Below are positions 7,084 to 16,349 of a DNA stretch of 26,696 nucleotides, one piece after another. The DNA is from Tritrichomonas foetus (lineage: Eukaryota; Parabasalia; Tritrichomonadida; Tritrichomonadidae). Each line of letters starts with the position of its first letter. Positions within the stretch are counted from its first letter, which is position 1. The translations under genes and the position numbers were made by a program. The notes beneath the pieces are model-generated. The model was given only the letters and a program-made list of their open reading frames with translations. It was not told the DNA's origin and searched no databases. Location: positions 13,658 to 40,353 of the forward strand of contig MLAK01000594.1 in the NCBI GenBank assembly GCA_001839685.1. Direction: 5' to 3'.

Positions 7084-9450
7084 ATGATAATGTTTCTCAT
7101 ATCTCTCTTCGCCTTGGCTCATAATTACATTGAACTAAGAGCAGCAGAACATACTGGAAACATCACCTTACAGAATTTGGCAATAACTACCAATATTATT
7201 GGGAATATTGCACAAACAAATTATGAACTTAAATATTATAACAATAACAATGATACAATAAAAGATTCTACACTTTATTTACCACATGTTGCCAATCTGG
7301 CAATCTCTGATGTAATAATGGCGACAAATGGAACAATTTATTTGTCAAAAGCTTTTGAAAATCCAGAAGCCCAACAAGAATTTCAAAAGCACGTTGAAAA
7401 AGGTGATGTTACTTTATTGGTTAAACAAAATTATGATTCCATTCAGATTGATCTAGCCAACATACCATCTAAAGAAAACATTACTATTCAATTTAGTGCT
7501 GTTCAAACATTAAAAACTAATTTTGACTTCCTATCAGAATCATTTTTATCAAAATTCCAAATTCCAATGACAATGAAACCAATTTATCATCCAAGCAATA
7601 ATAATTTAAACAATAATAACAATGATAAAGGTGATGCACCTTTGGAAAGTTCAATTCCTTATAATTTTGTGTTTAAACTGATGGCACCAAATGCAAAGAG
7701 AATAGAATTTCCAACTTATCCAAATGTCAAAATTGATCAGGATAAAAAATGTTTGGTATATAATGGTCCACTTGAAAAAGATATTTCTGTGAATTTATAT
7801 TTTGATTCTGTAAATGAGGAAGTGAATATTGAAAAATACAATGGAACACAGATTACTCAATTCCTTCTAAGTAGTAACACATATCGTAATTTAGTTGAAG
7901 ATAAAAATGTTTTCGATAATAAATCAATTGTATTTTTAATTGATAGATCTGGTTCAATGTATGGATCTGAACAATTCGTAAAAAATGCATTGGAACTGTT
8001 TCTTCACTCACTCCCTGCAAATAGTCAATTTGAAATTGTTGGATTTGGTTCAACTTATGAACCACTTTTTAATCAATTAAGAAACTATGATGAAACTTCA
8101 TTACACCACGTTTTAAATTCTATTAATCAAATAGTTGATCCGAATTTAGGCGGGACAGAAATTTACCAACCATTGAAATATATTTTAGAAAAATTAAAAC
8201 CAGATATTGTAATTTTATTGACTGATGGTGCTGTTTCCAATGATGAAGAAATAATTCAATTATCAACTAACTATTCAACTACAATATCATCACTTGGTAT
8301 TGGAAATATGTGGTCAGCACATTTATTACAAGGCTTGGCATTCAAAACAGGTGGTTCATATGAAATTATATCCAATGCTGAAGAAATTAAATCTTCAGTA
8401 ATCAGATTATTATATAATTCATTATATTTATATTTAAATGATATCGAAATAGAAACAAATTGTGGTCAATTAATGAGTGAAAACCTTAAATCAATAAAAG
8501 GGAATGAAATGATATCTTTACTATTTTACAACAGCAAAGAAATAAAAGAAGGATATTTAACAATTAAAGGGAAAATTCCAATCAATAAAAAAGAAGCAAT
8601 TTTTAAAAATTACTCGATAAGTTATAATTTAACCAAAGCGAATATACAAGAAGATAAAATATTACACAAAATTGCAACAATTACTTTAGAAGATAATGAT
8701 TCTACAAATAATAAAGAACAAATTATACAATTATCGAAAAGATTAAACTTATTAACAAAACATACATCCCTTTTATTATATGATAATAGTCATGAGAATT
8801 TTGATGAAGAGAAAATGAAATTGAAAGAAAAAGAAATTATTGGAATAAGTGATGGATCTTTCCCACATTCTCGCTCTTTAAGAGGATATCATTTCTCTCC
8901 AAAAGTTAAGGCCGCAAGTTTTTCACATATGATTGGAGAACGAGCAGGTTTTGGAATGCACCATGGTTTATCTTTTTCAAAGAGTAGAATTAACACATTA
9001 TTAGACTGTGATGATTCTGTTGCTGAAAGCATGGAAGTAGAAGATATTTCAATGAGTTCAGAAAGAAGCACTGAACAAGGTGTCCAAGAAGAAAGCGAAT
9101 CAAGACAAAATGTTAAAAATACCGAAAACAAAGATGAATCTATCTGTAATTTAATAATACAAAACATTGAAACAAATGGAAATGTGAAAGACGCAATCAA
9201 TCTTGTCAAAACAATAATTACAAAATATTTTGTTCTTCAAGAAAACAATGAAAAAGAATTTGAAAATATTGATAAAACTCAAGCATTTTCTTTTCTTTAT
9301 GAAGTATTGAAATTAAAAGGTGGTGATTCTTACATTTTAGTTGCCCAAAAAATACTAGCTTTCATAAAACAAAATATTAATGATCAAAATCAATTAAACA
9401 ATTCATTAAACTGGGCACTTAATCAATTGCTCGTCCTGAAAGAAAAATAG
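7084..9450 (+). CDS. VIT and von Willebrand factor A domain protein
   Basis: Encodes 788 aa. After a short hydrophobic N-terminus (MIMFLISLFALAHN, a possible secretion signal) residues ~20-140 resemble a VIT domain, the partner of vWA in inter-alpha-trypsin-inhibitor heavy chains and many protist proteins. The vWA domain spans ~278-440 with a complete metal-ion-dependent adhesion site: DRSGS (D287, S289, S291), T358 in GGTE and D381 in LLTDGA. An intact MIDAS suggests Mg2+-dependent protein binding. Residues ~600-690 are a Ser/Glu-rich low-complexity segment and the last ~95 are helical. There is no transmembrane segment, so it is either secreted or, if the N-terminus is not a signal, cytosolic. 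An Asn-rich insert (about residues 174-181) lies between VIT and vWA. The start is supported by TCACA 11 nt upstream. Role beyond protein binding is unknown. Confidence 0.85.
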   Translation: MIMFLISLFALAHNYIELRAAEHTGNITLQNLAITTNIIGNIAQTNYELKYYNNNNDTIKDSTLYLPHVANLAISDVIMATNGTIYLSKAFENPEAQQEFQKHVEKGDVTLLVKQNYDSIQIDLANIPSKENITIQFSAVQTLKTNFDFLSESFLSKFQIPMTMKPIYHPSNNNLNNNNNDKGDAPLESSIPYNFVFKLMAPNAKRIEFPTYPNVKIDQDKKCLVYNGPLEKDISVNLYFDSVNEEVNIEKYNGTQITQFLLSSNTYRNLVEDKNVFDNKSIVFLIDRSGSMYGSEQFVKNALELFLHSLPANSQFEIVGFGSTYEPLFNQLRNYDETSLHHVLNSINQIVDPNLGGTEIYQPLKYILEKLKPDIVILLTDGAVSNDEEIIQLSTNYSTTISSLGIGNMWSAHLLQGLAFKTGGSYEIISNAEEIKSSVIRLLYNSLYLYLNDIEIETNCGQLMSENLKSIKGNEMISLLFYNSKEIKEGYLTIKGKIPINKKEAIFKNYSISYNLTKANIQEDKILHKIATITLEDNDSTNNKEQIIQLSKRLNLLTKHTSLLLYDNSHENFDEEKMKLKEKEIIGISDGSFPHSRSLRGYHFSPKVKAASFSHMIGERAGFGMHHGLSFSKSRINTLLDCDDSVAESMEVEDISMSSERSTEQGVQEESESRQNVKNTENKDESICNLIIQNIETNGNVKDAINLVKTIITKYFVLQENNEKEFENIDKTQAFSFLYEVLKLKGGDSYILVAQKILAFIKQNINDQNQLNNSLNWALNQLLVLKEK

Positions 9451-9935
9451 AATGATTTATTATTTATATTTATGAATAAATAATCTGTTAGGGAAAAAGT
9501 ATTTTTTGATATCTTACGTATCTTAATGTTACTCATATCCAATTCATTGAATGAATGAGAATAGAAAGGTGATCAACCTTGCATTTTTTCCTGTGATATT
9601 TCCGAGCATAAGAAGGAATGAAGGAATGCTCAAAATTTTTAATCAGTTTAATTAATACTAATGAACTGTTTAAGATTTAATCTTAAAGTATTGTGATTCT
9701 AAATTAGCAAGTTTCCTAATTTTTATTTTCTAATGCGTTAAAATTTTCCAATTAGCTTAATTAATTGATGTAGTTTTGGAACTTGCATCCACTTATTTCA
9801 TTTTGGCAATGTTGAATATTATTTATATAATCAAATTTACCACATTCGTATTGATATAGAATGATTGAATAGAAATGGCATTTGTAAATCTAAACAATCA
9901 AATAAAAAATGGCAAAATGACATTTATTCTAAACA
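9451..9935. other. AT-rich spacer
   Basis: This spacer lies between the VIT-vWA gene and the displaced start of the next gene. I see no gene, RNA or strong repeat. No clear initiator-like motif lies just before the ATG at 9936, which weakens the case that the downstream gene is still expressed from its original promoter. Confidence 0.5.
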
Positions 9936-10237
9936 ATGGATATGAATGGAAATGACAATCATCATCAAAATATTGATCCTGATGATCCAAACTTCATAAA
10001 TTTTAGTATCAAACATAATCAAAAAAATATACTATTCATTCCTGGAGTATCCTAGATAGGTTACTCCTTTTAAGAAGATATATTAATAAATCAAAACAAT
10101 ATGAAACAAAGTCAAAAGCATCAACAGATATTTTTGAAGCATTTTTAGAAGCAGCTACAACTGATAAATTTCCAAAGTTAGATTACATAAATATATTTCA
10201 ATATTATCAATTAAGTTGTGAATTTAAATTTGTAGAA
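9936..10237 (+). pseudogene. Out-of-frame N-terminal part of the coiled-coil/discoidin gene
   Basis: An ATG at 9936 opens a frame that starts MDMNGNDNHHQN, continues through DDPNFINFSIKHNQ and stops at a TAG soon after a run of seven A (10021-10027). The frame of the downstream gene is open from 10019 to its annotated ATG at 10238 with no stop; it encodes ILDRLLLLRRYINKSKQ and similar sequence and has no earlier ATG. One extra A in the run would join the two, adding about 101 residues. The ancestral gene therefore probably began at 9936. The break is either a real mutation, an assembly error in a homopolymer, or (less likely) a -1 slip at A-AAA-AAT. Confidence 0.7.
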
Positions 10238-12268
10238 ATGATAAAATATACAGAAGATTTCATTTTAAATGATGATCCTCAAATTTATGAAGCATTTATT
10301 CATCAGAATGGTAAATATGATCAATTATATGAAAATGAGCATTGTATTGAAGAAATTTTATCAAAAAAGTTCAATTCGGTTCTTACTAACTACCCTTCAT
10401 TATTTTTCAAAATCAATATTCCAACACTTTATCGAATCGTTTATAATTGTGTTCACTTAAATAATATTAATGAATCTGTTCATCATGAAAAAAGGCATTA
10501 TCAAGTTGAAAAAATTGATATGAATTGTTATTTAGAATTTTTACTCGAAATGCTAGAAATTAAAGGGAAAGAAACATTAGTACTATTTGAATTTATTAAT
10601 TGTCTCGAATTAAGTCAAATGAACTTGATTCAATTGATAAAAATTAGTGAAACACATGAAATTTTTCTGAAAAACCTTTCATATCCAATTTTAACGTTAA
10701 TTCAGGAATATGATCATCTTCGGAAAGATCAACAACAGAAAATCCATTCTCTTCAGTTAGGGAATGAAGCATTGAAAAAACAAATTCTAGAAAGTCAAGA
10801 GCAACAAAATCAATCCTTTATAGACCGCCAAGACAAACACGAGGTAAATGTAAAAAGAACTTTTGAATTTTTTAAAAATAATTTCCTAAATTTGCTACAA
10901 GAAAATGATAATAAAATCACAGCTTTAAAAGATGATATCAATCTACTACAAAAAAAGAATGTTGAAGATATTCAGAATTATAATTCTAAATTTGGGAATA
11001 CTTTTCAAAAAATTGAATCAAATACAAAAAAAGAATCAATCCTTGAAAAACAAATTAAAACCACAATGGAAGAAATCTCTAAATTAAAAAAAGAAAATAT
11101 TGCATTACAAGCACAAATCATCTCATTACAAAATCAACAAGAGGCAATTGAAGCAAATAACCAAAAAAATCTTGAAATTAATAAAAACGAATATAACTCA
11201 AAGGTTGAGAAATTTACAGAGGATTCTAAAAATCAATTAGAAAAGCTCACTAGTCAAAAAATAATAAATATTGAAGAAAGATATTTTAATCATTTCGAAA
11301 AATTATTAAATCAAAATTTTGTGAATTTGATAAAAAGGGGAACAATTGGATTGTTGATTGAAAAATGTTGTGGTGAAAAAGGAATAGTTCAAACATTGAA
11401 TTCAAAGCAATCATCTAAGTTTGATCGATTATATTATGTTTCAACATCTTCAAATGATATTTATCAAATTATTAATCCAAACACTTCAGATACATTTTCA
11501 ACTAATGGTGCAAAAAACTTTTATATTAATTTCGAATTTAAAAATCCAATTAAAATTAATGGAATTCAAGTTTTTACTGCCAATAATAGTTTTCCAAAAG
11601 GATTTGATATTTTCGTTGGAGAAGAAAAAGTTATTTCAATCACAGATGCTCAAGAATTAAACGGAAGTTATAAAAACCAAACATTCAACTTTCCTCCAAA
11701 AATTGGAAAACAAATCAAATTTGTTCAAACTTCTCGTGGTCATGGTGAAAAAGATAATTATTTAAATTTTAAGAAATTTGAAATATTATCACCAGAAAAA
11801 AAATATTCCAAAGGAATTTTTAAAACATTGGTTGAAGAGAGTAACAATGATCCTCATTTATCAGATGTTTTCATTTCTTCAACAAGATTTCATTTTAATT
11901 CAATTTTTTTATTAAAAGGGGAAAACAACAACGTTTGGACCTTTAATAATGATAATCAATGGATTCAAATTGATTTCTTATATAGTTCAGTAATTGTCAG
12001 CAAAATTAAATTTAAAAGATTTGACTCTGATGATATAAATATGTATGAAATTAAAGGTTCAAATGATAAAAACTCTGATATTTCTAAATGGGTTTTGATC
12101 TATGAAAAAAAGAAAAATATTAATCCAATTGAATTAATTGAGGAAATTTCATTTGATTCTTGTGGTCCATACAAATTCATTCGATTAATTCAAACAAAAA
12201 AAAAAAATGAAAGCTTAAAACTGTATTATTTTGATGTTTTTGGATGGTGCATTTACTCATCATTTTAA
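10238..12268 (+). CDS. Coiled-coil protein with two discoidin-like (F5/8 type C-like) domains; N-terminus frameshifted
   Basis: Encodes 676 aa as the longest ATG frame. Residues 1-150 are helical and look like the remainder of an N-terminal module that is common in large trichomonad families and often BTB-like. Residues ~158-362 are a Lys/Glu/Gln/Asn-rich coiled coil. Two galactose-binding-like jelly-roll domains follow: ~370-517 (INGIQVF, IKFVQTSRG) and ~522-676 (QWIQIDF, KIKFKRF, YEIKGSNDK, KFIRLIQT). The W-I-x-I-D-F strand and the 'G-S-N-D' and 'I-R-L-x-Q-T' patterns are typical of the discoidin fold. There is no signal peptide or membrane helix, so the protein would be cytosolic with ligand unknown. 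The ATG at 10238 is probably internal: open frame continues upstream to 10019 and the missing start is at 9936, one base out of frame. The last stop is followed within 10 nt by a hairpin. Confidence 0.7.
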   Translation: MIKYTEDFILNDDPQIYEAFIHQNGKYDQLYENEHCIEEILSKKFNSVLTNYPSLFFKINIPTLYRIVYNCVHLNNINESVHHEKRHYQVEKIDMNCYLEFLLEMLEIKGKETLVLFEFINCLELSQMNLIQLIKISETHEIFLKNLSYPILTLIQEYDHLRKDQQQKIHSLQLGNEALKKQILESQEQQNQSFIDRQDKHEVNVKRTFEFFKNNFLNLLQENDNKITALKDDINLLQKKNVEDIQNYNSKFGNTFQKIESNTKKESILEKQIKTTMEEISKLKKENIALQAQIISLQNQQEAIEANNQKNLEINKNEYNSKVEKFTEDSKNQLEKLTSQKIINIEERYFNHFEKLLNQNFVNLIKRGTIGLLIEKCCGEKGIVQTLNSKQSSKFDRLYYVSTSSNDIYQIINPNTSDTFSTNGAKNFYINFEFKNPIKINGIQVFTANNSFPKGFDIFVGEEKVISITDAQELNGSYKNQTFNFPPKIGKQIKFVQTSRGHGEKDNYLNFKKFEILSPEKKYSKGIFKTLVEESNNDPHLSDVFISSTRFHFNSIFLLKGENNNVWTFNNDNQWIQIDFLYSSVIVSKIKFKRFDSDDINMYEIKGSNDKNSDISKWVLIYEKKKNINPIELIEEISFDSCGPYKFIRLIQTKKKNESLKLYYFDVFGWCIYSSF

Positions 12269-12277
12269 CCAATTTGT

Positions 12278-12338
12278 ATGATTTCAAACTGAATTAATAA
12301 AAGTGTGATATTCTTATTTAGATTCAGTTTGAAATCAT
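12278..12338. repeat. 17-bp inverted repeat (hairpin) just after the stop codon
   Basis: Bases 12278-12294 (ATGATTTCAAACTGAAT) are the exact reverse complement of 12322-12338, leaving a 27-nt loop. The left arm begins 10 nt after the TAA of the coiled-coil/discoidin gene. The right arm lies inside the first unit of the 35-bp tandem array. In RNA this would be a stable stem in the 3' untranslated region; in DNA it could mark the edge of a small repeat element. Confidence 0.85.
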
Positions 12339-12413
12339 TAATGAAGAAATATTTAGATTCAGTTTGAAATCATTAATGAAGAAATATTTAGATTCAGTTT
12401 GAAATCATTAATG
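12316..12413. repeat. 35-bp direct tandem repeat, about 2.8 copies
   Basis: Units start at 12316, 12351 and 12386. The unit reads ATTTAGATTCAGTTTGAAAT then CATTAATGAAGAAAT. Units 1 and 2 are identical and unit 3 matches for its first 28 bases. Identity implies recent duplication. Each unit holds one copy of the 17-bp hairpin arm. Confidence 0.95.
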
Positions 12414-13483
12414 TATGAATTACTTTTCAAACAGTCACTTTTGTAATTATGGCTGAAAATAATGTGAAAAGCTTCTTTTTATTAGGATTCTTAAATGGTT
12501 TCGTATACCTAAATTTCATATTTCCAATAATCAACTTTCTGATTTCAATATCCAACTCCTTTACTCGATATATTTGAAATTAAAATCACTTGAGAAATAT
12601 TCTGCATAAATCAAAAATTATATAGCATGTTTATATGAGTATTCAGAATCTACAAGCAAATTATTGAAACTTAAGATGTTTTGTTCTCAAAGTCAAATAA
12701 TATCAATATTTTTCACCTGGATTTTACAGAAATAATTGTTTATCAACATTTGTCGGCAATTGTTGTTCATTGAACATCAAATCTTTGAATACTTAACAGA
12801 ACCATAAAAATCTGCATATTGAAGATGATTTGTCTCATTATCTACAGAGAACAATGTTAAAATAAAGCAGCAATTAATTGTGCTTGATTGAATATTTCAC
12901 TCCTTGTTAATACAAGATTGTGAAATGAATAAAACTCCTCATGGAGACACATTGCTAATAAAGATTGATCATCACCAAGATATGTTTCTTTTTATAAAAT
13001 TCTCGTGAGAATTTCATTATATTATATTCATCAAAAATATCATAAATATCCTTTTAGTATTTCAAGTTATCTAAAGAAAGCAGCAATTTATTATATCTCA
13101 TAACTTTGACTAAAATTTATCAGCTTTTCACATAATTCTAAGATTTTAAATAAGATTATTAGAAAAAGAAAAAACAGTAATAAATCTTATTTTTGGCTAT
13201 TCCTTTTCTGCAAATAATTCAATAAAAAATTTGGCCCAAGCAAGAAGCCAAATATACATTCTAGATGAAGATTCTATTAAATAATGAATGTGATAGTAAA
13301 ATAGAAAGCAATAATATTAATCGACCCTCCTTGAACAGATCATCAAAAATAACTCATTCAAAAATATCCAAAAACCATTTATTTTAAACGGTCGCATCAT
13401 TTCGGTTAGATCGTGAAAAATTCGCCTCTCCATTTTAATTTCCATCAAAAAATATTCGAAAAAATCGATTTAATTAAACAAAA
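12414..13483. other. Gene-free AT-rich region with one possible relic
   Basis: No intact gene. One 44-codon minus-strand stretch (12860-12991) looks like former coding sequence. A short palindrome TTCTCGTGAGAA lies near 13000. No initiator-like motif lies close to the next ATG (13484); the nearest TCATT is at 13397-13401, 85 nt away. Confidence 0.5.
12860..12991 (-). pseudogene. Possible relic of an ankyrin/DUF3447-type gene
   Basis: A minus-strand frame of 44 codons between stops contains SLLAMCLHEEFYSFHNLVL, reminiscent of the helix pairs in large trichomonad ankyrin/DUF3447 families, followed by stops at once (TAA, then TAG five codons later). Similar-looking but frame-broken sequence lies on both sides. 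The family hint is weak. Confidence 0.28.
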
Positions 13484-15655
13484 ATGAAATCGTGGGAAAT
13501 CATTATTCAAGACTCAAACGAACAAGTTATCAAACCAGATTCATCTCATTCGAAACAATGGAACCAAATCGAATCTTTTTCAGGGCTTCCTTCAATTCCT
13601 TCTCTGCGCATTTTAGACGTCCGAGGAACCAAAATAGCATCGTTTTATGGTGCTCAGCCGCAGCCATCTCTACAGAAATTCAGGTGCCAAGACACTCCAC
13701 TCGCCGAAAATAAGAATATCGCTCTGATGGCACTCATCGTATTTGGAGACGAAGTTACGCATGTAAACGGCGAAGAGGTTGGACACCAGGTGAAGGAACA
13801 GGCAGCTGCTTTTCGCGAAACTTTACTTCCGCTTCTCGCAAACGATCGATGGATATTAACGAGCGTTTCACCGTTGAAACTTATTCATACAGTCACGCGA
13901 AAGATAAAGAAGATATTTATAGAATGGCCAACCCAACCAGATCTCGGGAAACCGGAAAGACAATCCAAAAGCAAAAACGACGATCAAAATCCCCTCAATT
14001 CCAATTCACATAACAACAATAATAATAATTCTAATAATAATGTTTCTCCAACAAAAAGACATCAAACACCTTCAAATGATCAACTTGATAATAAATCAAC
14101 TACTTCAAGAAGCACTAGGTCTGTTGCAAAGTCAAATCTTGACGCTGTTTCATATAAAATTTTATTTAATGATAAAAAACTGAAAGCTGAAGGTGATGTA
14201 CCACAAGATGAAATTGACAACCGTGTACGCCAATACTACTTAAACTTACTTGCTGATCAAGTTGACAAAAGAGCAAAAGCAAGAGAAAGAGTTCAAACTG
14301 CTTTTCCAAGATCAAATATTTCTCCAATGGCTGGAGGACCAGATTATGTTTCTGTTTATGCTCAATCAACAATCGATAATAAATCATCTCATTTCAATGT
14401 AACTGGTGCAGCTTATGCACAAAGTGTCGTTACTCCACCAACACAAACAATACTTCCAGATGATTCTGAATCAACAAGCTCGTTGAGTATTTCAGCACGG
14501 AGAAATAAAAGGAGACAAATTAAAGTGCGTCAATTTAAACCGCATCATGAAGATGCTGATTTTGATATCAATGAAAACGATGATATTAAATCAATTCTGT
14601 CTCGAACAGATAAATCAGCACGATCTTTCCTTTCCGAAAATGATGATAAACAATCACAATCACAACTTTCCACTTCATCATCGTCTGATGGATCACCTTC
14701 TCTTCGAAGCGGTAGGAGTAAAAATTCCCATCATGCAAGTAAAAGTGGTAGAAATGATAGATCTCATAAAAGTCAAAGAAGCCACCGAAGTAGAAATGCC
14801 GACAATTCAGAAAGTGCTTACTACACAGATAATCAATCATATTATTCATCACAAAGTGGTTCAAGACGCTCACGTTCAAAACGACAACAGCAACAACAAC
14901 AACAGCAACCAGCACAGAAAAATAGAATTATATCTACAGAACCTGAATTACTTTCAGACTATGAGTATACAGACTATTCTTCAGTTGCACAACAACCACC
15001 TCAATCGAAACAGCAAAATAAACAAGCAACACCAACAAAACAAGTTCCAAATCAAGGAGGAGATAATGAATATTACAGCGAAACAGCTTCATCCCCATCA
15101 AAACGAGGAAGAAAAGCTGATCAAGATGAAAGTGAATACAGTTATTATTCATCAGCTGTTCCACAACAATCACCACCATCAAAAGCCAGGTCATCATCCA
15201 AAAAGGCACAACCCCCTCAAAACCCTGAATACGATTATTACAGTTCATCTGCCGCACCTTCTCGAAGCAGCAGTAAGAAAAAGTCTAACCAGCAACAGCC
15301 ACCACCACAACAACAGGCAAACGAAGAAAATCAATATGAATACTCTAGTGAAGCTTCAACCTCAAAATCACCATCAAAAGCACCACAACAACCAGCAAAA
15401 ACATCACCTGCCAAAAATAATGGATTTGATGAAGAATACTACAGTGGTGAATATTACTCAGATGCACCTTCACGTGGAGCATCTCCTGCGAAGCCAGCAC
15501 AAAACCAGAACCAACAATCAAACCAGAATCAAGAAAATGATGAAGAGTACTACAGTGAATATTATTCGGAAGCGCCAGTGAAACCTGCATCTAAGGGAAA
15601 CCAGGCAGCATCTAGAAAGAGTCGCTTTGATGATGACTACAGCGATGATGAGTGA
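13484..15655 (+). CDS. LRR-like N-terminus with long Tyr-Tyr-Ser repeat, Gln/Ser-rich tail
   Basis: Encodes 723 aa. Residues ~30-100 look like one or two leucine-rich repeats of the SDS22 type closed by an LRR cap: LPSIPSLRILDVRGTKI, then ALMALIVFGDEVTHVNGEEV. A helical segment reaches ~150. The rest is low-complexity: Asn run (~170-180), Ser/Arg-rich stretch (~400-440), Gln run (~467-475) and, from ~440 to the end, about nine acidic Tyr motifs of the form (D/E)-Y-Y-S-(E/S/D) spaced 20-40 residues apart among Pro/Gln/Ser/Lys sequence (NEYYSETAS, EEYYSEYYSEAP, ending FDDDYSDDE). Such a tail should be disordered and could be a tyrosine/serine phosphorylation or multivalent binding platform; that is inference. 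A long overlapping same-strand frame (14547-15581) comes from the repeat composition. Probably cytosolic or cytoskeletal. Confidence 0.75.
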   Translation: MKSWEIIIQDSNEQVIKPDSSHSKQWNQIESFSGLPSIPSLRILDVRGTKIASFYGAQPQPSLQKFRCQDTPLAENKNIALMALIVFGDEVTHVNGEEVGHQVKEQAAAFRETLLPLLANDRWILTSVSPLKLIHTVTRKIKKIFIEWPTQPDLGKPERQSKSKNDDQNPLNSNSHNNNNNNSNNNVSPTKRHQTPSNDQLDNKSTTSRSTRSVAKSNLDAVSYKILFNDKKLKAEGDVPQDEIDNRVRQYYLNLLADQVDKRAKARERVQTAFPRSNISPMAGGPDYVSVYAQSTIDNKSSHFNVTGAAYAQSVVTPPTQTILPDDSESTSSLSISARRNKRRQIKVRQFKPHHEDADFDINENDDIKSILSRTDKSARSFLSENDDKQSQSQLSTSSSSDGSPSLRSGRSKNSHHASKSGRNDRSHKSQRSHRSRNADNSESAYYTDNQSYYSSQSGSRRSRSKRQQQQQQQQPAQKNRIISTEPELLSDYEYTDYSSVAQQPPQSKQQNKQATPTKQVPNQGGDNEYYSETASSPSKRGRKADQDESEYSYYSSAVPQQSPPSKARSSSKKAQPPQNPEYDYYSSSAAPSRSSSKKKSNQQQPPPQQQANEENQYEYSSEASTSKSPSKAPQQPAKTSPAKNNGFDEEYYSGEYYSDAPSRGASPAKPAQNQNQQSNQNQENDEEYYSEYYSEAPVKPASKGNQAASRKSRFDDDYSDDE

Positions 15656-15727
15656 GCGAGACTTTATTTATTATTATTTTGTAGATTGATTAAAGTATAT
15701 AACAAACTGATTTTTTCCCGAAGTATT

Positions 15728-15930
15728 TATTATGTTATCATTGTTATTATGTTATTATTGTTATTATGTTATTATAGTTATTATGTTATTATGCTATTAT
15801 TGTTATTATGTTATTATAGTTATTATGTTATTATTGTTATTATGTTATTATAGTTATTATGTTATTATAGTTATTATGTTATTATGCTATTATTGTTATT
15901 ATGTTATTATAGTTATTATAGTTATTATTG
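15728..15930. repeat. TTATTATG/TTATTATAG-type satellite
   Basis: About 200 bp made almost only of TTATTATG, TTATTATAG, TTATTATTG and TTATTATGC words, which combine into higher-order units of 17-40 bp. The plus strand contains almost no C. A 68-codon frame through it is a by-product of the repeat. It lies ~70 bp after the stop of the Tyr-repeat gene. Confidence 0.95.
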
Positions 15931-16339
15931 ATGAATAATGTTTTATTGATTTTGTTAGAATAAAACCAGTTTCGAGTGATGGGTTTGGTTGAATGATCTG
16001 TGTTATTCAACGACTTATTTGTAAAAAAGTCAAGCACGGAGATTTACGGTTTTATGTCTTCAATTTATATTGTAATGTTAGTAAAATTGCTTTTTAGGAT
16101 GATTTCACAAATGGAAAACATTTCAGAATATCCAAATTTTTTAAAAAAATGTGAAATATTGTTAAACTGTTTAACTTAAACATCAATAATAAAAGATGTA
16201 GTATAACGATTAATATATTACATTTATAATAAATAGAATTTCAATAATTTCCAAGATAAATTGAAGAAAATATCAATTTGAAATTGAATTGGTGGGTTTG
16301 AGTCAAATTCTCTAAACGTCATTTATTCAAAATAAAAAA

Positions 16340-16344
16340 TCATA
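16340..16344 (+). promoter_or_regulatory. Initiator-like TCATA for the 16350 gene
   Basis: TCATA with the +1 A at 16342, 8 nt before the ATG. A second match, TCATT at 16319-16323, would give a 29-nt leader. Either fits the trichomonad pattern. Confidence 0.45.
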
Positions 16345-16349
16345 TTCAA

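Larger units (their letters stand above)
15656..16349. other. Intergenic region with satellite and promoter
   Basis: It contains the TTATTATG-type satellite (15728-15930), then about 400 bp of AT-rich sequence with no visible gene, then initiator-like motifs just before the coiled-coil gene at 16350. Confidence 0.6.

Noticed and set aside
10019..10030. Programmed -1 frameshifting as the main explanation for the split gene
   Set aside because: A-AAA-AAT is a possible slip site, but I see no obvious downstream pseudoknot and no initiator before 9936; a lost A in a homopolymer is simpler. Kept only as an alternative.
14547..15581. 344-codon same-strand frame inside the Tyr-repeat gene
   Set aside because: It is a His/Asn/Gln/Met-rich by-product of the repetitive Gln/Ser/Tyr codons of the real gene; no recognisable protein features.
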